Below the pieces are notes generated by a model, which saw nothing but the letters and a program-made list of their open reading frames with translations, did not search any database and was not told where the DNA came from. From the NCBI GenBank assembly GCA_900472675.1, contig UCJA01000001.1, forward strand, positions 62,001 to 126,000: 64,000 nucleotides of DNA, read 5' to 3'. The translations under genes were made by a program, and so were the position numbers. Positions 40,218 to 50,022 of this stretch are shown here, piece after piece; position 1 is the first letter of the stretch; each line of letters opens with the position of its first letter. Source of the stretch: Hyphomicrobiales bacterium. Its GTDB lineage: Bacteria > Pseudomonadota > Alphaproteobacteria > Rhizobiales > Rhizobiaceae.

Positions 40218-40685
40218 TTACTCGATGATGACGAGTGGCTGGCCATATTCGACCGGCGAACCGTCGTTGACCAGGATTTCCGTGACCTTGCCGGATCGCG
40301 GCGAGGGGATCTGGTTCATCGTCTTCATCGCTTCGATGATGAGAAGGGTCTGGCCTTCCTTGACGGTCGTGCCGATCTCCAGGAACGGCCGTGCACCGGG
40401 TGCCGAGGCGAGATAGACCGTGCCGACCATGGGGGCGGTGATGGCATTCTTGTTGTCGGCGGCGGCAGGCGCTGCGGCTGCCGGCAGGGCGGCGGCCGGG
40501 GCAGGCGCCTGTGCGTAGGCCGGGCCTGCCATCGGGGCCTGAATGTACTGGGGCGTGCCGGCGCGCGAAACGCGAATGCGCACGTCGTCCTGTTCCACTT
40601 CGATCTCGGTGAGGTCGGTATCATTGAGGATGTTCGCGAGGTCGCGGATCAGTCCCTTGTCGATCCCGTTCTTTTTGTCAGACAT
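40218..40685 (-). CDS. accB: Acetyl-CoA carboxylase biotin carboxyl carrier protein
   Basis: Carries the biotin arm. The 155 residues have an N-terminal helix region (LIRDLANILNDTDLTEIEVEQ), a Pro/Ala-rich linker (about 45-75) and a C-terminal biotinyl domain with EAMKTMNQ, the Lys being the biotinylation site. Between aroQ and accC in one leftward operon. Confidence 0.97.
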   Translation of the reverse strand: MSDKKNGIDKGLIRDLANILNDTDLTEIEVEQDDVRIRVSRAGTPQYIQAPMAGPAYAQAPAPAAALPAAAAPAAADNKNAITAPMVGTVYLASAPGARPFLEIGTTVKEGQTLLIIEAMKTMNQIPSPRSGKVTEILVNDGSPVEYGQPLVIIE

Positions 40686-40713
40686 GGCAAACCCTATTGT
40701 TCTGTTTATCTTG

Positions 40714-41151
40714 TCAGGCGTTGATGGATTTCAAGGCATGCAGGGCGAGAATGTAGCTCGTCGGTCCGAAGCCGCATATCACGCCCTTGCAGGCCGCCGC
40801 GATCATGGAATGATGGCGGAATTCTTCGCGTGCATGGACATTGGAGATATGGAGTTCCACAACCGGCACCGCAATCGCCTTGATGGCGTCATGCAGCGCG
40901 AGAGAGGTGTGGGTATAGGCACCGGCATTGATGGCAACGCCGATTGCCTTGTCGCCCGCCTCATGCAGCCAATCGACCAGGACGCCCTCGTGATTGCTCT
41001 GCCGGAAGTCTATCTCGAAGCCCAATTCCTGACCGGCCGACAGGCAATCCTTCTCGATGTCCTGCAACGTCTTGCCCCCATAGATGCCGGGCTCGCGCTT
41101 GCCCAGCATGTTGAGGTTGGGGCCGTTGAGGACGAAGATCGTCTTGCTCAT
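40714..41151 (-). CDS. aroQ: 3-dehydroquinate dehydratase, type II
   Basis: Third step of the shikimate pathway. The 145 residues show VLNGPNLNMLGKREPGIYG (with the catalytic Tyr of the lid), QSNHEGVLVDWLHEA, INAGAYTHTS (active-site Asn/His region) and VELHISNVHAREEFRHHS. The start is MSKTIFVLNGPN at 41151; the frame extends 8 codons back. First gene of the aroQ-accB-accC unit. Confidence 0.96.
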   Translation of the reverse strand: MSKTIFVLNGPNLNMLGKREPGIYGGKTLQDIEKDCLSAGQELGFEIDFRQSNHEGVLVDWLHEAGDKAIGVAINAGAYTHTSLALHDAIKAIAVPVVELHISNVHAREEFRHHSMIAAACKGVICGFGPTSYILALHALKSINA

Positions 41152-41278
41152 CGCTCGTCTATTGTTCCATTGCACTCATCAAGCGGCCACCTATAGACCG
41201 CCAGGCAGGCAAGGGAAAGCCCCCGGCGCCTGCAAAGAGCCTGCGTCCACCGATGCTGCGTGCCGTGGGTGCGTCCTG

Positions 41279-42040
41279 TCAGCAGCTTGCCTTCCCGCAA
41301 GTGCGCACGTTGGCAACCTTCTCTTCGATCGCATCCAGGCCGACGGCACCGAACAGGGCCTCGTTGCCCACCACATAGGTCGGCGTGCCGGTGATCCCGA
41401 TGGCGTTGGCAAGCTGGTAGGCCTGGCGCACCTGGGCATCATTGGGGTTCTGCGTCATCGACTTGCGGATGGCGTCCTCGCCGATGCCGAGCGAACCGGC
41501 GACGGCAATCGCGGTTGCTTCCGAGGCATGTTCCTGGGCGCCGAGCAGGGTGCGGTGGAACTGCAGGTACTTGTCCGGCGCAACCAGGCGCACGGCGTTC
41601 GCCACCCGGTGGGCGGCAATGGAATCAGGGCCGAGGATCGGGAATTCCTTGAGCACGAAGCGGATGTTCTTGTCCTTGGCGAGGATGTCGTCCATGTCGC
41701 CGAGCGCATGCTTGCAGTAGCCGCAGTTGTAGTCGAAGAACTCGACGACGGTCACATCGCCCTTGGGATTGCCGAGCGTGATATCCGAGGGCGAGGAGAA
41801 GATCTCCTTCTGATTGTCGGCCACCCCCTTGGTCGACTGCTGCAGCCGCATGGCCTGCTGCTTGGCTTCCAGCGCGTTCTGCGCCTCGATCAGGACTTCC
41901 GGGTTCTCAACCAGGTATTCCCGGATGAAGTCGCCCATTTCCTTTTTCTGCTGGTCGTCGAGGGCCAGCGCCGGGGCGGCTACCGTCATGAGCGTGGCCA
42001 GCACCGAACCGGCGGCCAGGGTTTTGAACAGACGCTTCAT
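41279..42040 (-). CDS. DsbA family thiol:disulfide oxidoreductase
   Basis: Periplasmic thioredoxin-fold protein. The 253 residues have a signal peptide (TLAAGSVLATLMTVAAPALA, cleavage near 26), an N-terminal helical region of about 75 residues with QKKEMGDFIREYLVENPEVL, the redox motif CGYC in FFDYNCGYCKHA, the cis-proline loop GITGTPTYVV and a C-terminal Cys pair (TCGKASC). The N-terminal domain resembles ScsC/BcfH-type DsbA-like proteins that trimerise. It is the last gene before rne, facing the same way. Confidence 0.87.
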   Translation of the reverse strand: MKRLFKTLAAGSVLATLMTVAAPALALDDQQKKEMGDFIREYLVENPEVLIEAQNALEAKQQAMRLQQSTKGVADNQKEIFSSPSDITLGNPKGDVTVVEFFDYNCGYCKHALGDMDDILAKDKNIRFVLKEFPILGPDSIAAHRVANAVRLVAPDKYLQFHRTLLGAQEHASEATAIAVAGSLGIGEDAIRKSMTQNPNDAQVRQAYQLANAIGITGTPTYVVGNEALFGAVGLDAIEEKVANVRTCGKASC

Positions 42041-42096
42041 CTCATCCTCGTCTTGTTTTTAAAGGGCAGGGCCCGATGACCGTGATTTGCGCCAAC

Positions 42097-42151
42097 CTAG
42101 TGCGCTTCAGGGCAAAATGGAAACAGTTCTGTTGGTTCACCCGGCAGAACG
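42097..42151. repeat. Internally deleted copy of the CTAG-ended inverted-repeat element
   Basis: CTAGTGCGCTTCAGGG then CAAAATGGAAACAGTTCTGTTGG matches the left end of the 28853-29128 element. It is joined after about 6 bases to CCGGCAGAACGA, which matches the inner part of the right end. The outer right repeat is missing. It lies between dsbA and the rne terminator. Confidence 0.6.
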
Positions 42152-42153
42152 AA

Positions 42154-42180
42154 AACGGCCGCGCAGGGCGCGGCCGTTTA
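42154..42180 (-). terminator. rne terminator
   Basis: A perfect 12-bp stem, AAACGGCCGCGC with GCGCGGCCGTTT around a 3-base loop, 20 bases after the rne stop on the minus strand, followed by a short T-rich stretch. Confidence 0.75.
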
Positions 42181-42200
42181 TCAATTCATGTCGTCAGCTT

Positions 42201-45200
42201 TCAGAAGAAGCCGCGGCGCTGCCACCAGCCGCCCTTCTTGGGCTTGTTCGGCTCGTTGTCCCCTTGGGGTGCAGTCGTCGGCTCGGAGCTCTTCACCACC
42301 GGTGCGGCGGAGGAGGAGATGGTGGAGGCGCGGTTGGCGCGGACCTTCGTATCCTCGGCTTCGACCGCTTCCGGCGCTTCGGCTGCAGCCGGCGTTTCTG
42401 CCGGTGCCTCCGCCACGGTTTCGACCGGGGATTCGGGTGCCTCTGGTGCCGTTACGGCTTCAGGGGCGGCTTCGGAGCTTGCCTCAGGTTCAGCAGGCGC
42501 TTCCACCACGTCGTCGGCCACTGCTTCCGATGCGGCTTCGTCGCCAGTTGCGGCTGCGGTCTTGCCACGGCGCGGACGGCGCGGACGCCGACCCTTTTCA
42601 ACCGGTGCGTCCTCGGTCTCGACCGGGGCAGCTGCGGCTTCCGCTGCAGGTTCACCTGCCGCGTCGTCTGCTACCGTCTCGGTTTCGCCCGTGTCGTCAC
42701 CCTCGCTGGCGTCGTCGCCATCACTGGCAACCACATCATCCGATGCCTGGACCGGCTGGCCGTCTTCCTGGCCGCGGCGACCGCCACGCTTGCCCCGACG
42801 ACGGCGCTTGCGCTGACCGTTGTCTTCGCCGTCAGCCTCTGCGGCCGGCGTTGCGATGGTCGCGGCTTCATCGTCGCCGTCCTCGCTGTCGTCATCGCCT
42901 TCAGAGCGATCTTCGCCGTCGGCACCCGAAGCCTGGGCTTCGCCGGTGCGCTCGCCGTTGCGGTTGCGACGACGACGACGACGCTTGCGCTTGCGCCCAT
43001 TCTGGTCATCGCCCTGTTCCTGGCGTTCGCCAGACGCGGCGGCTGCTGCCGGTGCAGGAGCCGCGATGATTTCCTCATCGCCCTCTTCCTCATCGATCTC
43101 GATGATCTCGTCATCCTCGTCTTCCTCGACGGGGATGGCGGTGAAGGCCATCAGGGTCTCGATGCGGACCGGGTTTTCGACCGGCTCGCCACGATCGATG
43201 GCGAAGTGGTTCGACCCGATGGTGACATCCGATTCGATGAAGATCGCGACGCCGAAGCGGTTCTCGTAATCCATCACCGTCTGGCGCTTGTGGTTCAGAA
43301 GGTAGAGGGCGATGTCCGGCGTGGTGCGGACAGTGATGTCATGCGTGGTGTTCTTGAGGAGATATTCCTCAATGCCGCGCAGGACATGCAGCGCCACCGA
43401 CGACTGCGACCGGACGTGGCCGGTACCGCCGCAATGGGAGCAGATCTGCGTCGTCGATTCCAGCACGGAAGCGCGGATGCGCTGGCGCGACATCTCGAGC
43501 AGGCCGAAGTGGGAGATACGGCCGACCTGGATGCGGGCGCGGTCGTTCTTCAGGCAATCCTTCAGCCGCTTCTCGACAGCGCGGTTGTTGCGCTTTTCTT
43601 CCATGTCGATGAAGTCGATGACGATCAGGCCGGCAAGGTCGCGCAGGCGCAGCTGGCGGGCCACTTCCTCAGCGGCTTCCAGGTTGGTCTGAAGCGCGGT
43701 TTCCTCGATCGAATGCTCGCGCGTCGAACGGCCGGAGTTGACGTCGACCGCGACCAGAGCTTCCGTCTGGTTCATGATCAGGTAGCCGCCCGATTTCAGG
43801 GTCACCTGCGGCTGCAGCATGCGGTCCAGCTGGGCCTCGATGCCGGAGCGCGAGAAGATCGGGTGGATGTCGCGGTAAGGCTGAACCACCTTGGCGTGGC
43901 TCGGCATCAGCATCTTCATGAAGTCTTTCGCTTCACGATAGCCTTCTTCGCCCGAGACGATGATCTCGGAGATGTCCTTGTTATACAGGTCGCGGATCGA
44001 GCGCTTGATGAGCGAGCCTTCCTCGTACACGAGGCAGGGCGCCATTGAGCTCAGCGTCAGCGTGCGGACGTTCTCCCACAGGCGCATCAGGTATTCGAAG
44101 TCGCGCTTGATCTCGACGCGGGTCCGGTTGGCACCGGCGGTGCGCAGGATCACGCCCATGCCCTGCGGCACTTCGAGTTCGCGAGCGATCTCCTTGAGGC
44201 GCTTGCGGTCGGTCGGCTGGGTGATCTTGCGGGAAATCCCGCCGCCACGCGCCGTGTTCGGCATCAGTACCGAATAGCGGCCGGCGAGCGAGAGATAGGT
44301 GGTGAGCGCTGCGCCCTTGTTGCCGCGTTCTTCCTTGGCAACCTGAACCAAGAGGATCTGGCGGCGCTTGATGACTTCCTGAATGCGGTACTGCTTGCGC
44401 GGCTTGCGCATCACCCGCTCGGGAACCTCTTCCATAGCGTCTTCGGCGCCAACGGATTCGATCTCTTCCTTTTCGTGATGGTCGTCGTCATCGTCGTCGT
44501 CGTCATCACGACGGCGGCCCACGTCGACATCCTCGGAGATCGAGTCCGTGTCCACCATGGCGGCCATGCCGCTCGGGGTGGAGCCTTCGTCCTCGTCGGT
44601 CGGCTTGGCAGGGGTTGCCTCGGCGTCGTCGGAAGCGGCTGCCTCCTGCGGCGCTTCTGCCGAGGTGGCGTCGGCTGCATCGTCGGAGACTGCGGTCTCT
44701 TCGGCTGCCGGTTCGGCAACCTTCTTGCGGGACCGGCTGCGGCGTGGCTTCGGCTTGACGGCTGCTTCCTCGGCAAGAACCGGGATTTCGCCCGGGCTCA
44801 CTTCGGCTGCTTCGGCGCCTGCCTCGCTGGCAGGGGCTTCCTCGACGCTGACGGCCGCCGGCTCAACAGTGCGGGGTGCCGGGGTGCGGGGGGCCGGCTG
44901 TTCGTCGTGGGCGTTGTCATACGCCGGATCGGCGCCTTCTGCCTCGGCGATCTTGCGCTGGTCTTCCGCTTCCTGCTGCATCAGAGCCTGACGGTCTGCC
45001 AGCGGGATCTGGTAGTAATCCGGATGGATTTCGGCAAACGCCAGGAAGCCGTGGCGATTGCCGCCGTAATCAACGAAGGCCGCCTGAAGCGAAGGTTCTA
45101 CACGCGTGACTTTCGCGAGATAGATATTGCCGCGTATCTGTTTCTTGTGCTGCGATTCGAAATCGAATTCCTCGATACGATTGCCGCGAACAACGACTAC

Positions 45201-45248
45201 GCGCGTCTCCTCTTCGTGAGACGCATCGATAAGCATTTTATCTGCCAT
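42201..45248 (-). CDS. rne: Ribonuclease E/G family endoribonuclease (RNase E)
   Basis: Main single-strand endoribonuclease for mRNA turnover and rRNA/tRNA processing, and the degradosome scaffold. The 1015 residues start MADKMLIDASHEEETRVVVV. The S1-like first half is split by a large acidic Ala/Glu-rich insert (about residues 90-260, characteristic of alphaproteobacterial RNase E). Then come the catalytic core (VVDVNSGRSTREHS, LIVIDFIDMEEKRNN), the zinc-link CSHCGGTGHVRS, and a low-complexity scaffold of acidic blocks and Arg-rich blocks (KRKRRRRRRNRNG, RPRRPRRGK) ending KGGWWQRRGFF. ATG 45248 is the family start. Confidence 0.95.
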   Translation of the reverse strand: MADKMLIDASHEEETRVVVVRGNRIEEFDFESQHKKQIRGNIYLAKVTRVEPSLQAAFVDYGGNRHGFLAFAEIHPDYYQIPLADRQALMQQEAEDQRKIAEAEGADPAYDNAHDEQPAPRTPAPRTVEPAAVSVEEAPASEAGAEAAEVSPGEIPVLAEEAAVKPKPRRSRSRKKVAEPAAEETAVSDDAADATSAEAPQEAAASDDAEATPAKPTDEDEGSTPSGMAAMVDTDSISEDVDVGRRRDDDDDDDDDHHEKEEIESVGAEDAMEEVPERVMRKPRKQYRIQEVIKRRQILLVQVAKEERGNKGAALTTYLSLAGRYSVLMPNTARGGGISRKITQPTDRKRLKEIARELEVPQGMGVILRTAGANRTRVEIKRDFEYLMRLWENVRTLTLSSMAPCLVYEEGSLIKRSIRDLYNKDISEIIVSGEEGYREAKDFMKMLMPSHAKVVQPYRDIHPIFSRSGIEAQLDRMLQPQVTLKSGGYLIMNQTEALVAVDVNSGRSTREHSIEETALQTNLEAAEEVARQLRLRDLAGLIVIDFIDMEEKRNNRAVEKRLKDCLKNDRARIQVGRISHFGLLEMSRQRIRASVLESTTQICSHCGGTGHVRSQSSVALHVLRGIEEYLLKNTTHDITVRTTPDIALYLLNHKRQTVMDYENRFGVAIFIESDVTIGSNHFAIDRGEPVENPVRIETLMAFTAIPVEEDEDDEIIEIDEEEGDEEIIAAPAPAAAAASGERQEQGDDQNGRKRKRRRRRRNRNGERTGEAQASGADGEDRSEGDDDSEDGDDEAATIATPAAEADGEDNGQRKRRRRGKRGGRRGQEDGQPVQASDDVVASDGDDASEGDDTGETETVADDAAGEPAAEAAAAPVETEDAPVEKGRRPRRPRRGKTAAATGDEAASEAVADDVVEAPAEPEASSEAAPEAVTAPEAPESPVETVAEAPAETPAAAEAPEAVEAEDTKVRANRASTISSSAAPVVKSSEPTTAPQGDNEPNKPKKGGWWQRRGFF

Positions 45249-45861
45249 TGAAATTCTGCTCCTCGGCGTCGCGCGGATGCAGAAAAGCCTGCCACGGGGG
45301 TCGCCCCCAGGACAGGCCATTCATACCATACAGTCGCTGCGCCGGACAATGATGTTCCCGTCGGGTGCGGTTGTGGCGGCAACCGCAAAGATAGTGAAGC
45401 TCTGGGCCTCCCTGATCTCTGCCGGTTCTGAAAATTGTGCCGCGACATCAAAAACCAAACGAAAATGACGTAACCTAAGACCGTGAGGTCCGATGAAAGT
45501 GCTCCACTGAGCTAGGTGGCTAGCCACCCGGTACTGCTCCGGCCACCGCCGGACGGATCGCGTTTCAGGCAGAAAGTGTAGCGACGGCGGATGACTGTTT
45601 GGTCCTCGGCGCCAGGTCCTGAAGAGGTTGGCCAGCCCACCGGCAGACTATCCCGTCAACACTTTAACCCTCGTTCGCGTTGTATGGTTTATCTGTCACA
45701 ATAGCAAGGGAAAAGCCGGTGGCGCCTTATTGTGGATCAATTCCATCCTCTTAACGGCGGAACGGACGGGAACGTGATTCGCAAGGTAATGCGGCAAAAA
45801 CAATTGCATTGCAGGCGTTTCGAGCGGTCCCCTTGCGGAGCCGCGATCGGTGGGGTCCAAG
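45249..45861. other. 613-bp divergent leader/promoter region of rne and amiC
   Basis: No convincing gene. On the minus strand a -35-like TTGACG lies near 45660, so rne would have a leader of about 400 bases. That leader contains several hairpins, including the palindrome GGTGGCTAGCCACC near 45520-45535 and a GC-rich stem CCGGCGGTGGCCGG near 45540-45555. Long autoregulatory rne leaders are known in other bacteria; the analogy is an inference. The amiC side has AT-rich sequence near 45690-45745 where its promoter probably lies. Confidence 0.4.
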
Positions 45862-47148
45862 ATGCAGATCAAGAGCGGGGCTTACGGCACGATGGAAATT
45901 GCGCGGCTGACGGGGATGATGACGCGAATCGCTTGCGGCGCACTGTGTCTGGCGGGCGTTCTGGCGGGCGAACTCGCGGGCCTTGGGATGAGTGGTTTTC
46001 CCACCGCCATGGCCGCTTCGGCAACGAAGCCGCTGCTTGCCTTTTCTGCCCGCATCGCCGGCGACAGGGACCGCACCCGAATCGTTCTCGACTTCGAGGA
46101 GAAGCCGGAGTTTTCCATTCATTATATTGCGGCACCGGACCGGGTCGTCATCGACCTGCCGGCGACGGCCTTCGGCTTCCCGCCCGAGCAGCTTGCGCCA
46201 CGCGGCCTGTTCCGGGATATCCGCTACGGCACGATGGGCGAGGGGAGTGCCCGGATCGTTCTGACGGCAATCAAGCCGGTGAAGCTGGCGCTGGCGGAGA
46301 CCCAGCCCAATGAGAATGGCGGCTTCCGCCTGGTTCTCGATGCGGAGACGACCACGAGCAGCGATTTTGCCAATCTTGTGCGCAGCCAGAGCTGGGCTGC
46401 CGACACGGTCGATCCGTCTGCGCCGGTTGCGCTGGAAGACGGTGCCCGCGACAGCGTCTTTACCGTCGCCGTCGATGCCGGCCACGGCGGTATCGATGCG
46501 GGCGCCACGGCGACCGTTAGCAAGACACCGGAAAAGGTCATTACATTAGGGTTCGCGCACCTGCTGGCGGACAAGCTGAACAAGCTTCCGGGCGTAAAGG
46601 CCTTCCTCACCCGCGAGGACGATACCTTCCTGTCGCTCTCCGAGCGGGTGTCGGTGGCGCGCCAGCACCATGCGGACCTGTTCATTTCGCTGCATGCCGA
46701 CACGCTGTCTCAGAAGGATATCCGCGGGGCCACCGTCTATACACTGTCGGACAAGGCATCCGACCGGATGGCGGAAAACCTCGCAGCGCGTGAAAACCTG
46801 TCCGACGAGCTTGCCGGTTTCACCATCCAGAGCGGCCCGCCCGAGGTCGCCGATATCCTCCTGGATCTTGCCCGACGCGAGACCCAGGCGTTCTCCATCG
46901 CACTGGCGGACACGGTGGTGAAATCCTTCGACGGCCAGGTGGGGCTGATCAACAACCCGCACCGGCAGGCGGGCTTCCAGGTACTGCGGGCGCCGGATAT
47001 TCCCTCCGTGCTTCTGGAGCTCGGCTTCCTCTCCAATCCGGAGGACGAGAAGCTTTTGCTCGACGAGACCTGGCGCAACCGGATCGCGGACCTGTTGACC
47101 AGCGCGGTGGACCGTTACCGGGCACGGTCGCTCGCCAACGGAGGCTAA
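45862..47148 (+). CDS. amiC: N-acetylmuramoyl-L-alanine amidase (AMIN plus Amidase_3)
   Basis: Periplasmic zinc amidase that splits septal peptidoglycan for daughter-cell separation. The 428 residues have an N-terminal signal or anchor segment (RIACGALCLAGVLAGELAG), an AMIN domain (about 60-165, RTRIVLDFEEKPEFSIHY) and an Amidase_3 domain with zinc ligands in AVDAGHGGIDAGA, a Glu after LLADKL, FISLHADT and VLLELGFLSN. ATG 45862 has GGTGGGG upstream; GTG 45850 is open. mrcA follows, an expected cell-wall pairing. Confidence 0.92.
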   Translation: MQIKSGAYGTMEIARLTGMMTRIACGALCLAGVLAGELAGLGMSGFPTAMAASATKPLLAFSARIAGDRDRTRIVLDFEEKPEFSIHYIAAPDRVVIDLPATAFGFPPEQLAPRGLFRDIRYGTMGEGSARIVLTAIKPVKLALAETQPNENGGFRLVLDAETTTSSDFANLVRSQSWAADTVDPSAPVALEDGARDSVFTVAVDAGHGGIDAGATATVSKTPEKVITLGFAHLLADKLNKLPGVKAFLTREDDTFLSLSERVSVARQHHADLFISLHADTLSQKDIRGATVYTLSDKASDRMAENLAARENLSDELAGFTIQSGPPEVADILLDLARRETQAFSIALADTVVKSFDGQVGLINNPHRQAGFQVLRAPDIPSVLLELGFLSNPEDEKLLLDETWRNRIADLLTSAVDRYRARSLANGG

Positions 47149-47422
47149 GCGGCCTTCAGCCTAAAGTCCCTGCAGCAGGGCGTGGCGAAGCAGCCACAAG
47201 GGCAGGGCTTCATCAGTCAAGTGCCCGGCCAAGCACCGAAAAAGCCGGCTAGGGCCCTATTTTACTCACATTCAAAGGGTTACTCCGAGCATACCCTGCG
47301 CAGGCGATACTGGTGAATGATCCGCGGTGTGCCTTGCGCTGCCGCCACCACCATGCAAAACGCCTGAAACTGTGCGATGGTGTGCCTTGCACACCGATGG
47401 AAAGCTGAACGGTAGCTCCGAC

Positions 47423-49885
47423 ATGATCAGACTGATTGGATATTTCTTTGGTATGGCCTGCGTCCTGTTTCTGGGCGTCGCGGCAGCCGCAGCCATCTAT
47501 CTGAGTATCATGACGAAGGACCTGCCGAACTACGAGGTGCTGGCGTCCTACGAGCCGCCGGTGGCGACCCGCGTGCATGCCGGCGACGGCGGGCTGATGG
47601 CGGAATATGCCCGCGAACGGCGGCTGTTCCTGCCGATCCAGGCGGTTCCCGACCGGGTCAAGGCGGCTTTCCTGTCGGCCGAAGACAAGAACTTCTACAA
47701 CCATCCGGGCGTCGATGTGACCGGTCTCGGTCGCGCGGTGATGCTGCTTGCGACCGGCGGCCCGATGCAGGGCGGTTCGACCATCACCCAGCAGGTGGCG
47801 AAGAACTTCCTTCTGACCAACGAACGGTCGTTCGAGCGCAAGATCAAGGAAGCCATTCTCTCCTTCCGCATCGAGCAGGCCTATTCGAAGGACAAGATCC
47901 TCGAACTGTATCTCAACGAGATCTTCTTCGGCCTCAACGCCTATGGCATCGCCGGCGCTGCGCTCACCTATTTCGACAAGTCGGTGACAGAGCTCACCAC
48001 GGCGGAAGCTGCCTATCTCGCGTCGCTGCCGAAGGGGCCGGCCAACTACAATCCCTATCGCCACCCGGAGGCTGCTCTCGAGCGTCGCAACTGGGTTGTC
48101 GATCGGATGGCCGAAAACGGCTACATCACCCAGAGCGACGCGGACGACGCCAAGCAGCAGCCTCTCGGCGTCAAGCAGCGCCGCAGCGGCGGGCAGGTGT
48201 TTGCCTCCGACTTCTTCTCCGAAGAGGTCCGGCGCCAGCTGATCGACCGCTACGGCGACAAGGCTCTTTATGAAGGCGGCCTGTCGGTGCGCACTTCGCT
48301 CGATCCGCAGCTGCAGATCATGGCCCGCCGCGCCCTGCAGAATGGCCTGGTGGATTACGACGAGCGCCGCGGCTTCCATGGTGCGCTTGCATCCGCCGAT
48401 ATTTCTGGCGACTGGGGTCCAGCCCTGGTCAAGGCGATCAGCGATGGCAAGTTCGTCGACCTGCGCGACGTGCCCGAGTGGAAGCTCGCCGTCGTGCTCA
48501 GCGTTTCTGCGAAATCGGTCGAGGTCGGGCTGCGCCCCGGCATGGACGGCACCAACAAGGTCGAGGCGGCGCGCGTGACGGGCACGATTGCCGCGGACGA
48601 CATGAAGTGGGCCTACCGGGATTCCGCCGGCACCCGGAAGACTGCCAAGTCGCCGGAAGGCGTGCTGAAGCCGGGCGACGTAATCTATGTGGAGCCGACC
48701 GCTGCGGGCTCGAGCAGCTACCGGCTGCGCCAGCCGCCGAAGGTGCAGGGCGGCTTCGTAGCCATGGATCCGACCACCGGGCGCGTGCTCGCCATGGTCG
48801 GCGGCTTTTCCTACGCCCAGTCCGAATTCAACCGCGCGACGCAGGCGATGCGCCAGCCGGGTTCCTCCTTCAAGCCCTTCGTCTATTCCGCAGCACTCGA
48901 CAACGGATATACGCCCGCCTCCGTGATCCTGGATGCGCCGATCGAAATCGTCAGCGGCGGCCAGGTGTGGAAGCCGGAAAACTACGGCGGCGAGGCCGGC
49001 GGCCCCTCGACGCTGCGCACCGGCATCGAAAAATCGCGCAACCAGATGACCGTGCGCCTGGCGCAGGACATGGGCATGGAACTGGTTGCGGAATATGCGG
49101 AGCGCTTCGGCATCTATGACAAGATGCTGCCGGTGCTTGCCATGTCGCTCGGCTCTGGCGAAACCACCGTGATGCGCATGGTTTCGGCCTATGCCGTGAT
49201 CGCCAACGGCGGCAAGCAGATCAAGCCAACCGTGATCGACCGTATCCAGGACCGCTACGGCAAGACGATCTTCCGCCACGAGGAGCGGGCCTGTGACGGC
49301 TGCAACGCCAACGAATGGGCCAACCAGGACGAGCCGGTGCTGGTGGACAACCGCGAGCAGGTGCTCGACCCGATGACCGCCTACCAGATCACCTCGATGA
49401 TGCAGGGCGTGGTTCTGCGCGGCACCGCGGCCGGCAAGATCCCGGTCAAGGACCGCGACGTGGCCGGCAAGACCGGCACCACCAACGACGAGAAGGATGC
49501 CTGGTTCGTCGGCTTTACGCCCAACCTGGTTGCCGGCCTCTACATTGGCTTCGATACGCCTTCGCCGCTTGGCCGGGCTGGTACGGGCGGCGGCCTCGCT
49601 GCGCCGATCTTCGGCCAGTTCTTGGCGGAAGCTGCCAAGGTGACGCCGGCCGAGCGCTTCCACGTGCCGGAAGGCATGCAGCTGGTTGCCGTCGACCGCA
49701 AGACCGGCATGCAGGCGCAGGAGGGTGACCCCAACACGATCGTTGAGGCGTTCAAGCCCGGCACCGGACCGGCCGACGTCTTCCGCGTGATCGGCGAGGG
49801 GGACTATATGAGCCAGGACCAGATCCTGGAATCGTCGCCGCAGGCGCAGCAGGCCATCACGTCGGGTGCATCCGGCCTGTTCTGA
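47423..49885 (+). CDS. mrcA: Penicillin-binding protein 1A (class A PBP)
   Basis: Bifunctional peptidoglycan glycosyltransferase/transpeptidase. The 820 residues have one N-terminal span, a GT51 domain with catalytic Glu in AFLSAEDKNFYNHPG, GGSTITQQVAKN and KIKEAILSFRIEQ, an OB-like insert, and a transpeptidase domain with SxxK in PGSSFKPFVYSA (near 481), an SxN-type region and KTGTTND (near 683). Length and domains match PBP1a. ATG 47423 precedes the membrane anchor; the frame opens earlier. The 274-bp gap to amiC shows nothing else clear. Confidence 0.95.
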   Translation: MIRLIGYFFGMACVLFLGVAAAAAIYLSIMTKDLPNYEVLASYEPPVATRVHAGDGGLMAEYARERRLFLPIQAVPDRVKAAFLSAEDKNFYNHPGVDVTGLGRAVMLLATGGPMQGGSTITQQVAKNFLLTNERSFERKIKEAILSFRIEQAYSKDKILELYLNEIFFGLNAYGIAGAALTYFDKSVTELTTAEAAYLASLPKGPANYNPYRHPEAALERRNWVVDRMAENGYITQSDADDAKQQPLGVKQRRSGGQVFASDFFSEEVRRQLIDRYGDKALYEGGLSVRTSLDPQLQIMARRALQNGLVDYDERRGFHGALASADISGDWGPALVKAISDGKFVDLRDVPEWKLAVVLSVSAKSVEVGLRPGMDGTNKVEAARVTGTIAADDMKWAYRDSAGTRKTAKSPEGVLKPGDVIYVEPTAAGSSSYRLRQPPKVQGGFVAMDPTTGRVLAMVGGFSYAQSEFNRATQAMRQPGSSFKPFVYSAALDNGYTPASVILDAPIEIVSGGQVWKPENYGGEAGGPSTLRTGIEKSRNQMTVRLAQDMGMELVAEYAERFGIYDKMLPVLAMSLGSGETTVMRMVSAYAVIANGGKQIKPTVIDRIQDRYGKTIFRHEERACDGCNANEWANQDEPVLVDNREQVLDPMTAYQITSMMQGVVLRGTAAGKIPVKDRDVAGKTGTTNDEKDAWFVGFTPNLVAGLYIGFDTPSPLGRAGTGGGLAAPIFGQFLAEAAKVTPAERFHVPEGMQLVAVDRKTGMQAQEGDPNTIVEAFKPGTGPADVFRVIGEGDYMSQDQILESSPQAQQAITSGASGLF

Positions 49886-50022
49886 TCCTTCGGACGCCGC
49901 CGATCCGGACCCGTGTCCGGCTGGCCTTGCGGCGGGCCCCCGGGTCTTTACATCCTCGACCGTCGCAACTATGTCGGCGGCAGTTGGATTTTCAAAGCAC
50001 ACAAGAGAGAAGACGAAACGCC

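Noticed and set aside
42087..44048. 653-codon plus-strand frame opposite rne
   Set aside because: Antisense to the repetitive acidic/basic scaffold of RNase E; repeats produce the long open frame.
45490..45520. Minus-strand TAGCTCAGTGGAGCAC in the rne leader resembles a tRNA D-arm
   Set aside because: No anticodon stem or T-arm follows and no acceptor pairing; not a tRNA.
47249..50002. 917-codon minus-strand frame opposite mrcA
   Set aside because: Runs antisense to a complete PBP1a and yields His/Arg/Gly-rich sequence without motifs.
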